NCBI GenBank assembly: GCA_035480535.1
Contig: DATIHQ010000022.1
Location: forward strand, 1 to 29,208
Length of the DNA stretch: 29,208 nucleotides
Direction: 5' to 3'
Source of the DNA: DATIHQ01 sp035480535
GTDB taxonomy: Bacteria; Chlamydiota; Chlamydiia; Chlamydiales; SM23-39
The notes under the pieces were generated by a model. That model searched no databases and was not told the DNA's origin. It saw only the letters and a list, made by a program, of their open reading frames with translations. Every line of letters begins with the position of its first letter. Position 1 is the first letter of the stretch. The position numbers were made by a program, and so were the translations under genes. Of this stretch, positions 23,652-29,208 are shown piece by piece.

Positions 23652-24452
23652 TTACTTCGAATGGATCTGTTTGTAAACCGATCTTTTGGGGACGCCTTTC
23701 AGCCGCGCCGCCTGCAGAACGGCCTCTTTCAAGGAAAGACCATGCAATTCCTGCAGCATTTCGACCAGCTCTTCCAAACTCAGCTCCTCCTCAATCCCTT
23801 TTCCCTCTCCCAAGCACAGGACAATTTCTCCTTTCGGCGGATGCGCCTTAAAATGGGCCGCAAGCTCTCCCGGCTTCCCCCGCCTGCATTCCTCAAACAT
23901 CTTCGTCATTTCTCTCACCACAGCGACCCGTCTCTCCCCATCCAACGCCTCAATCGCCTCCAAAGTCTCCACCACTCGCTCAGGACTCTCAAACGCCACC
24001 GTCGTCCCCGGATAACCCAATGCCTTTCGCAACACCTCTCCCGCCTTTCTCGGCAAAAAACCTAAAAACTGGAAGCGGCTCGTATCGAACCCGCTCATCA
24101 CCAGCGCCTGAATCACGCTGCAAGCCCCAGGAATCACGCTAAATTCCACCCCCCGTTCCACACAAGCCTGAACCAAGATCAATCCCGGATCGTTAATGCA
24201 AGGGGTTCCAGCGTCTGAAATCAGGGCCAAATTCCGCCCCCCTTCCAGATCCGCCAGAATGCGCTCCAGCGCCTCCCGTTCCTTAAACTTATGATAAGAG
24301 ATCAATGGTTTCTCAATCCCATATCGATTCAGCAAAATAGAGCTACGCCGCGTATCTTCGCAAAGAATCGCGTCGCATTCCTGTAAAACATGTATAGCTC
24401 GGTGAGAAAGATCTTCTAGATTCCCAATAGGGGTAGCGACAATATATAACAA
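23652..24452 (-). CDS. rsmI: 16S rRNA (cytidine-1402 2'-O)-methyltransferase
   Basis: 266 residues. RsmI methylates the ribose of C1402 in the decoding centre of 16S rRNA using SAM. Its signature starts at the N-terminus with VATPIGNLEDLSHRA, then C-E-D-T-R-R-S, ISDAGTPCINDPG, PGACSVIQALVMSG, and F-L-G-F-L-P-R-K. F-E-S-P-E-R-V and the C-terminal L-S-L-K-E-A helix follow. The start is a TTG (24452), supported by AAGGA six bases upstream and by the protein beginning correctly with L-Y-I-V-A-T-P. It is followed 13 bp later by nadC and preceded by tRNA-Cys and a heptamer repeat. Confidence 0.95.
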   Translation of the reverse strand: MLYIVATPIGNLEDLSHRAIHVLQECDAILCEDTRRSSILLNRYGIEKPLISYHKFKEREALERILADLEGGRNLALISDAGTPCINDPGLILVQACVERGVEFSVIPGACSVIQALVMSGFDTSRFQFLGFLPRKAGEVLRKALGYPGTTVAFESPERVVETLEAIEALDGERRVAVVREMTKMFEECRRGKPGELAAHFKAHPPKGEIVLCLGEGKGIEEELSLEELVEMLQELHGLSLKEAVLQAARLKGVPKRSVYKQIHSK

Positions 24453-24473
24453 AATTTTCCTTAAGGAGGGTAC

Positions 24474-24511
24474 TTCTGCCTTCTGCCTTCTGCCTTCTGC
24501 CTTCTGCCTTC
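24474..24511. repeat. Heptanucleotide tandem repeat (TTCTGCC)n
   Basis: Five full TTCTGCC units (24474-24508) plus TTC; on the minus strand the unit reads GGCAGAA. It lies in the short gap between tRNA-Cys and rsmI, within their likely common transcript. Heptamer repeats of this kind are known from cyanobacteria and other genomes. Copy number can vary by slippage. Confidence 0.9.
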
Positions 24512-24515
24512 AAAA

Positions 24516-24587
24516 AGGTGGCACTCAGATTCGAACTGAGGAATGGAGGCTTTGCAGGCCTCTGCCTTACCACTTGGCTATGCCACC
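24516..24587 (-). tRNA. tRNA-Cys (GCA)
   Basis: On the minus strand a full cloverleaf is seen. Acceptor stem GGTGGCA pairs with TGCCACC, and the D arm is GCC-AAGTGGTAA-GGC. The anticodon arm is GAGGC-CTGCAAA-GCCTC with anticodon GCA. The T arm is CTCAG-TTCGAAT-CTGAG. The discriminator base is U73, the usual identity base of tRNA-Cys. The CCA end is not encoded. A promoter-like sequence lies upstream at 24604-24632. rsmI begins 63 bp downstream on the same strand. Confidence 0.97.
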
Positions 24588-24603
24588 ACAAAATGTGGCG
24601 TTA

Positions 24604-24632
24604 ATTATGCGATATAAAAGATTAGGCGTCAA
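24604..24632 (-). promoter_or_regulatory. Promoter of tRNA-Cys
   Basis: On the minus strand TTGACG (24627-24632), a 17-base spacer and CATAAT (24604-24609), 16 bases before the tRNA. The -35 box overlaps the stop codon of the macrodomain gene. Spacing and match to the sigma-70 consensus are good. Confidence 0.6.
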
Positions 24633-26653
24633 TTTTTATGGCTGGACATCAGAAGGTTTTGGGCTTCTTTGGTTGCCGCGAGGGCCTTGTCGAAAGGAAC
24701 GTCATCTACTTCGCCAGGAGCTTCGCGAGTGATTAGTTTAATTTGATCAAACTGTCCGGCAAATTCTTGTAAAACGGGCCAAATTGCCAAGATTGCCTGC
24801 TTCAAAGGATATTTATAGGCAATGCCTAAAACAGGGAGTGCGACCGTTTTGGCGTCTGCTTTAACAGCGAGACGGAGAGCTGCTCGAATTGCTTCCTGCA
24901 ATTGTTTTTTATGTTCTTCCGAAACAGTTTCTCCCCCCTTCCGATCGAGTCGTGGACCCACCGCATGGATGATATGTTTGATCGTTGGGTTTGAGATATT
25001 CCCTTTCCCCGTGATGACTGCAGAGCCAATTTCGATGTTTTGAATCTTTTTTTGTTTTTTCAATTCTTCGTTGAGGTAAGTGGTTCCAGCAGCATCAAAA
25101 ATTCTTGTGCAAAGACCTTTTCCTTTGATGAGTTTCTGGTTAGCTGGATTCACAATGGCTTCTACATCCTGCCCTAATATGTCTTCCTCTTCTAGGGTAA
25201 ATTTTGTGCCATTCTTTCGAACTTCATAGACGTTCCCAGGAAGGGTTTCATCAATTTCCATTTCCTCTGAAGGAGGAGAAGAGTGAGAAACCTGAACCGA
25301 TTGGGATGAAGGGGAATAGAAGTTCTTTAGAGCGCCTTTAATGGTGGCATCAATCGTCCCTTCTCGAATAGCTCGAGAATATTGTTGGAGTTCGGAAGAG
25401 GCCGGAAATCTTTCGACAACTGAACTTGTTGTACTCGTTGCAGGAATCGTCGCGGTCACCTGGTCTGTTTGGTCTAAAGTTACATCTAAAGTTGGTATTC
25501 CTGGTTTAAAATGCGAGCTAGGGGAAAAGCTTGCCAAAACGGCTGTGAATATAGCAGCCACATCGGCATCTGTAAGGGTCGGGGTATTGGGAACATCAAC
25601 AGTAAGACGATATTGGTAACCGTTCCACTGGATCTGACTCACAATCTGTCTTTGTGGTAAAGAAACTGGGGGATTCACTGCAGGGAGTGCCTTTATAACA
25701 AGTGCTTCCGTAGGTTGATTTGAATCCAAAGGCAGAGTTCTTGGGGTTAGTGGATCAGAAATAGATCGAGGAGTTTCCTGTAAATCGCGTGGGGCCGTAG
25801 CTACTGGAAAATGGAAATCTGATTCTGATGGTATTGGCAATTTTGGCAATCCGTCTGGTAGATCAACAGTGTCAGATGATTGAGATATTGGGACGCTCGA
25901 AGCTGCAGAAAAGGGGTATGGAGTGAGGGGACGTGTAGCTGGGTTAGATTTAGCAGCTGCGTTTGTAGCCTCTGCTGGATCATAAAGTTCATCAACTTCT
26001 GCGTCTGTTATAACAGACGGCGGTTGGCTTGGTGCAGCTTTTGGAGATTGCGGCTCAACTGGCGGTTGACGGACGGTTCGCAGTTCGATTTCTGCAGGCG
26101 CGGGTTTTAATTGAGATAAGGGCAGAGGGGGAAGGTTCTGCGCTGGCTGTGGGGTTGGGGTTGATTGTTGTTTTTTCGGCGGGTCAACGACAAGAGTCTT
26201 TGGCTCCCCAAAAATTCGACGAAATATTCTGGTTGGTAAGTTAGGGCGATCATCAGGTACTTTACATCCATTGCGCTTAAAATCTTCCGCTGAGATGACA
26301 CGTGGACCAAAGAAGTAGTTGTTCATTTTAGAAAAAGGGCCGGGTTTTTTGGGAGCAGTAAAAGTAAAGACAGCAGCATCCGGATTCGTAGAATCGAGTT
26401 CATCGGTGGGGGTTCCACGAACAGGTGTTCGTAAAGTAAGGTTAGAAGGAGATGTCATATTATTATCCCGCGACAGTTCTGTTTTTGGAGGTTCTTCTTC
26501 TGATAGGCCTCCAAAGAAGGCATCGTCTATTCTAGAAAGAAGGTTGGATTTTTTCGTAACAAAAGCAGCACGACCCGGAGCCGTGAGATCGACTGTAACA
26601 GGTTCCTCGATAGGGCCTTTCCCAAGATTAGAGCCAATTGGTGTAGACGTCAT
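24629..26653 (-). CDS. Large disordered protein with C-terminal macrodomain (candidate effector)
   Basis: 674 residues from the ATG at 26653, which is 16 bases from the predicted transcription start. The first ~330 residues are rich in Pro, Ser, Thr and Gln and look disordered. Three imperfect copies of an L-S-R-I-x3-F-F-G-like motif occur near 39-48, 107-116 and 140-149. Residues ~345-465 may be a folded unknown domain. From 475 to about 645 is a macrodomain (ADP-ribose binding): V-N-P-A-N-Q (501-506), K-G-K-G-L-C-T-R-I-F-D-A-A-G in place of the usual G-G-G loop, G-S-A-V-I-T, I-I-H-A-V-G-P, and A-L-P-V-L-G-I-A-Y-K-Y-P. No signal peptide. Size and layout suggest a secreted effector that acts on ADP-ribosylation in the host, which is inference. 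Confidence 0.75.
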   Translation of the reverse strand: MTSTPIGSNLGKGPIEEPVTVDLTAPGRAAFVTKKSNLLSRIDDAFFGGLSEEEPPKTELSRDNNMTSPSNLTLRTPVRGTPTDELDSTNPDAAVFTFTAPKKPGPFSKMNNYFFGPRVISAEDFKRNGCKVPDDRPNLPTRIFRRIFGEPKTLVVDPPKKQQSTPTPQPAQNLPPLPLSQLKPAPAEIELRTVRQPPVEPQSPKAAPSQPPSVITDAEVDELYDPAEATNAAAKSNPATRPLTPYPFSAASSVPISQSSDTVDLPDGLPKLPIPSESDFHFPVATAPRDLQETPRSISDPLTPRTLPLDSNQPTEALVIKALPAVNPPVSLPQRQIVSQIQWNGYQYRLTVDVPNTPTLTDADVAAIFTAVLASFSPSSHFKPGIPTLDVTLDQTDQVTATIPATSTTSSVVERFPASSELQQYSRAIREGTIDATIKGALKNFYSPSSQSVQVSHSSPPSEEMEIDETLPGNVYEVRKNGTKFTLEEEDILGQDVEAIVNPANQKLIKGKGLCTRIFDAAGTTYLNEELKKQKKIQNIEIGSAVITGKGNISNPTIKHIIHAVGPRLDRKGGETVSEEHKKQLQEAIRAALRLAVKADAKTVALPVLGIAYKYPLKQAILAIWPVLQEFAGQFDQIKLITREAPGEVDDVPFDKALAATKEAQNLLMSSHKN

Positions 26654-26675
26654 AATATCATTATCCCTTTGAATT

Positions 26676-26704
26676 ATTATAATACATTTGTGGTTAAAAA
26701 TCAA
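26676..26704 (-). promoter_or_regulatory. Promoter of the macrodomain gene
   Basis: On the minus strand TTGATT (26699-26704), a 17-base spacer and a perfect TATAAT (26676-26681). Transcription would start about 16 bases before the ATG at 26653. One of the best promoter matches in the window. Confidence 0.6.
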
Positions 26705-26766
26705 ATATTTACTGTTGTGTTATTATAGTTTTAAGCCATTTAGGGTCAGTGACTTATATTGTTTTC

Positions 26767-26796
26767 TTGGCGGGGATTTAGAAAAAGCGCTATATA
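26767..26796 (+). promoter_or_regulatory. Possible promoter of murF-mraY
   Basis: TTGGCG (26767-26772), 18-base spacer, TATATA (26791-26796, with TATGAT overlapping just after). It lies 26 bases before the murF ATG. The -10 is good, the -35 moderate. Confidence 0.4.
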
Positions 26797-26821
26797 TGAT
26801 GACTTGATTTAAGAGGATCTC

Positions 26822-28165
26822 ATGAGAAACTGTCCCATTCACCAAATTGCTGGAGCGCTAGGAGTGATTTGCGAGGAGAAACTCCAAGTGACTGGCTACC
26901 AGATAGATAGTAGAAGGGTAGGGGAAGGGGAGCTTTTCTTTGCCTTGAGGGGGGCGAAGGTCGATGGCCATTCGTTTTTAGGGGAGGTAAAAAAGAGAGG
27001 CGGCATCGGGGCAGTTGTGGATAGGGGATATGAGGGGCCCGATTTTGGTTTGATCCTTTTTAGGGTGGGAGATGTGGGGGAGAGCTTGCGGGGGTTGGCG
27101 CGCCATTTTGCCAGTCAGTCGAAAGCGCAGGTGATTGCAGTGACTGGATCGGTGGGAAAAACGACGACGAAGGAGTTTATAGGCACGCTTTTATCGGGCA
27201 AATTCCGGGTGGGGAAAACAGAGGGGAGTTATAACACCAAATTGACGCTGCCGATTACGATTTTGAATAGGACGGGATTGGAGGATGTCTGGGTCTTGGA
27301 AATGGGAATGACCGAGCCGGGGGATATTCGAAGATTGCTGGAGATTGTCGTTCCCGATGTGGCGATTTTGACGAAGATTGCCTTAGCGCATGTGGCGGCT
27401 TTTGCTGGGGGATTGGCTGAAATCGCAAGAGAAAAAGCGGCGATTTTCACCCATCCAAAGACGAAGAAGGGGATCTTTTATCATGGATTGAATGAATACC
27501 CGGAAGCCGTTGCATTGATGGGACAGGAAAAGGTGAGTTTTTCTTTAGAGGATCGGAGTGCCGATTATTTCCTTTCTTTTTCTGAAGGGAAGTATTTAAT
27601 CGATGAGCGGGGGGTAAGAGCCTATCAATTCCACTTGCCTTTTCATCAGCCCCATGTGCTGCACAACTTTTTGGGAGCCGTGAGCGTGGCTCGGCAGATG
27701 AAATTGGAATGGGATGAGATCAATCAACAAATTGGACAATTGCAATTGCCGAAAATGAGATTTGAGCAATTTGAAAAAGAGGGAGTCACCTTCATCAATG
27801 ACGCCTACAATGCCAATCCCGATTCAATGCGCGCTGCATTGACGAACCTTCCTGAACCTAAGGAGGGGGGAAAGCGGATCGCCGTTTTGGCGACGATGGT
27901 GGAGTTGGGATCTTATTCAGAAAATTCCCATCGAGAAGTGGGGCGTTTGGCCCATACATTTTCCGATCACCTTTTGGCTATTGGGCCGGAAGCATTGGCC
28001 TATTGCGAAATGTTCGATGAGGTAAAAAAGCCGGCAGAACATTTTTCCGATCATGAAAGTTTAACGCAAAGACTGAAGGAATTGATGTGCCCAGGCGATG
28101 TCGTTTTGGTGAAGGGCTCCCGCCGTATGCAGCTGGAAAAAATCTTTGAAATTTTAGGAAGATAA
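26822..28165 (+). CDS. murF: UDP-MurNAc-tripeptide--D-alanyl-D-alanine ligase
   Basis: 447 residues. MurF adds the D-Ala-D-Ala dipeptide to the UDP-MurNAc-tripeptide in the cytoplasm, the last soluble step of peptidoglycan precursor synthesis. The N-terminal domain binds the substrate (Y-Q-I-D-S-R-R, then ELFFALRGAKVDGHSF). The ATP site is G-S-V-G-K-T-T (109-115), followed by EGSYNTKLTLPI, L-E-M-G-M, HNFLGAVSVA, N-D-A-Y-N-A-N-P-D-S-M and the late V-K-G-S-R-R-M. GAGGA lies four bases before the ATG. Its stop abuts the mraY ATG directly, so the two are one operon, as in Chlamydia. Confidence 0.96.
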   Translation: MRNCPIHQIAGALGVICEEKLQVTGYQIDSRRVGEGELFFALRGAKVDGHSFLGEVKKRGGIGAVVDRGYEGPDFGLILFRVGDVGESLRGLARHFASQSKAQVIAVTGSVGKTTTKEFIGTLLSGKFRVGKTEGSYNTKLTLPITILNRTGLEDVWVLEMGMTEPGDIRRLLEIVVPDVAILTKIALAHVAAFAGGLAEIAREKAAIFTHPKTKKGIFYHGLNEYPEAVALMGQEKVSFSLEDRSADYFLSFSEGKYLIDERGVRAYQFHLPFHQPHVLHNFLGAVSVARQMKLEWDEINQQIGQLQLPKMRFEQFEKEGVTFINDAYNANPDSMRAALTNLPEPKEGGKRIAVLATMVELGSYSENSHREVGRLAHTFSDHLLAIGPEALAYCEMFDEVKKPAEHFSDHESLTQRLKELMCPGDVVLVKGSRRMQLEKIFEILGR

Positions 28166-29208
28166 ATGCTTCTTTTTCTGATCGAATGGCTGCGCGATTC
28201 TCTCGATTGGAAAATCCCGATGGCATTTACCTATTTTTCTACGCGGATGATTTTGGCGGCGGCCACCTCACTTCTCCTCTGCATTTTCCTGGGCCCCCGC
28301 TTTATAAAGAAGCTCTATGAAATGAAAATCGGACAGGAGATCCGGAGTGTGCAAGAATGTCCGCTTCTCGCTGAATTGCATGGGAAAAAGAAGGATACGC
28401 CGACGATGGGGGGAGTTCTCATTCTCTTTTCAATGGGGACGGCTCTCTTCCTATGGATGGATTTGCGGAATGTTTTTACGCTGATTCTTTTTTTGACTAC
28501 GCTTGTGCTCGGTTGTCTGGGCGCTGCCGACGATTACCTAAAGCTGCGCTTTAAAAACAGCAAAGGATTGAAAGCGCGGAAGAAAATGCTCTGCCAAATA
28601 GGCTTTTCCTCTCTCATCGCCCTTTATTTACTCATTCCCGCCTTTACAAATGCCATTGCGGGAGAGAAATTTTTCCGCCCTCCCACGGCTAAAGAGCAAA
28701 TTGTAGAACCGCAAGAGGGGAAAAGACCCATCATCCGCACGCTCACCCTCTCGACGCAAGAATACATCGAGCAATTCTATCTTCCCTTTTTCAAGGATCC
28801 AATCGCGATTCTCCCAACCATCGCCGCTTTTTTCCTCATCGTTTTTGTGATTACAGGAGCTTCCAATGCTGTCAATCTGACTGACGGCCTAGATGGCCTA
28901 GCCGCCGGCTGCCTAGTCATGGTTTCCCTCGTCCTGGCGCTTTTTGCCTTTCTCTCTAACCACATCGATTTAGCTCGCTACTTAAACATTCTCTACATCG
29001 AAGGAAGTGGAGAAATCGCCGTTTATCTCTTTGCGCTGGCGGGGGCGGCTCTTGGATTTCTTTGGTACAACGGCTATCCGGCGCAGATCTTTATGGGAGA
29101 CACGGGATCACTTGCCTTGGGCGGAATCATCGGAGTTGCAGCAGTCCTATTGCGAAGAGAAGTGCTTCTCGCCCTGGCAGGTGGAATTTTTGTCGCAGAG
29201 GCCTTCTC
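28166..29208 (+). CDS. mraY: Phospho-N-acetylmuramoyl-pentapeptide transferase (3' truncated by window edge)
   Basis: The first 347 codons of MraY, the membrane enzyme that joins phospho-MurNAc-pentapeptide to undecaprenyl phosphate to give lipid I. Start ATG directly after the murF stop, with AGGA seven bases upstream. Family motifs: TPTMGGVLIL, A-A-D-D-Y-L-K, N-L-T-D-G-L-D-G-L-A-A-G (about 237-248), and FMGDTGSLALGG. Many hydrophobic helices alternate with loops. Compared with E. coli MraY there is a longer hydrophilic stretch between helices (about residues 168-215, KFFRPPTAKEQIVEPQEGK region), probably an enlarged periplasmic loop. The frame is open to the last base, so the rest lies beyond the window. 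Confidence 0.95.
   Translation, partial: MLLFLIEWLRDSLDWKIPMAFTYFSTRMILAAATSLLLCIFLGPRFIKKLYEMKIGQEIRSVQECPLLAELHGKKKDTPTMGGVLILFSMGTALFLWMDLRNVFTLILFLTTLVLGCLGAADDYLKLRFKNSKGLKARKKMLCQIGFSSLIALYLLIPAFTNAIAGEKFFRPPTAKEQIVEPQEGKRPIIRTLTLSTQEYIEQFYLPFFKDPIAILPTIAAFFLIVFVITGASNAVNLTDGLDGLAAGCLVMVSLVLALFAFLSNHIDLARYLNILYIEGSGEIAVYLFALAGAALGFLWYNGYPAQIFMGDTGSLALGGIIGVAAVLLRREVLLALAGGIFVAEAF

Noticed and set aside
24343..24591. 82-codon minus-strand frame through tRNA-Cys and the heptamer repeat.
   Set aside because: It runs across a tRNA gene and a tandem repeat and into rsmI in another frame; it cannot be a real gene.

Overview
The window (about 29 kb, roughly half G+C) looks like chromosome of a member of the Chlamydiota, most likely an environmental ('Chlamydia-like') lineage rather than a Chlamydiaceae. 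The case rests on gene content and order: hprK-ptsH-ptsI facing ybaB-dnaX, a groEL paralogue with no groES close to murF-mraY, and several proteins with hydrophobic or disordered N-termini of the kind seen in intracellular bacteria. The lineage is inferred from remembered synteny and protein resemblance, not from a search.

Layout. 1-2577 (+): 3' end of hprK, then ptsH and ptsI, overlapping and translationally coupled (regulatory PTS). 2578-2824: a large imperfect inverted repeat. 2825-4628 (-): dnaX-ybaB. 4728-6860 (+): a 7TM-HD phosphodiesterase of the PgpH type. 6866-6988: a second inverted repeat, flanked by 13-bp direct repeats, then msrA (+). 7454-9513 (-): an SSAT-like acetyltransferase coupled to a membrane-hairpin methyltransferase-like protein, and a GrpB-family protein. 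9581-11284 (+): family 1 glycosidase with an N-terminal hydrophobic segment. 11281-18050 (-): a long co-directional block of a secreted GH13-like protein, a GT9 glycosyltransferase, a small basic protein, a metallophosphoesterase, a YkgJ-type Cys-cluster protein, a proline-rich small protein and pgcA. It is interrupted by one opposite-strand 108-residue gene flanked by 17-bp direct repeats. 18143-20458 (+): an AlbA_2/HATPase protein and a secreted NTF2-like protein. 20498-24452 (-): rsmI, nadC, groEL and tag, tightly packed and partly overlapping. 24516-24587 (-): tRNA-Cys. 24629-26653 (-): a large protein with a C-terminal macrodomain. 26822-29208 (+): murF and the 5' part of mraY.

The most striking signal is a set of palindromic or direct-repeat-flanked insertions. 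The clearest is a 167-bp element inside nadC with 18-bp perfect terminal inverted repeats and a 4-bp direct repeat of the target. Element plus duplication is 171 bp, exactly 57 codons, so nadC stays in frame. Removing it restores a 275-residue NadC of normal length. The sense strand of the element contains no stop trinucleotide in any of its three frames. A CACAGAG-type inverted repeat separates pgpH from msrA, a single-gene cassette has landed at the 3' end of the ykgJ-like gene, and a stack of palindromes lies within the dnaX coding sequence. Together they suggest a genome invaded by small palindromic elements, some able to live inside protein genes, comparable in behaviour to the Rickettsia palindromic elements.

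Functional themes. Sugar-phosphate regulation and carbohydrate enzymes (hprK/ptsH/ptsI, GH1, GH13-like, pgcA, GT9); peptidoglycan precursor synthesis (murF, mraY); cyclic-dinucleotide turnover (PgpH-like); repair and translation (msrA, tag, rsmI, dnaX, ybaB, tRNA-Cys); and candidate host-interaction proteins (the macrodomain protein and the membrane-hairpin methyltransferase).
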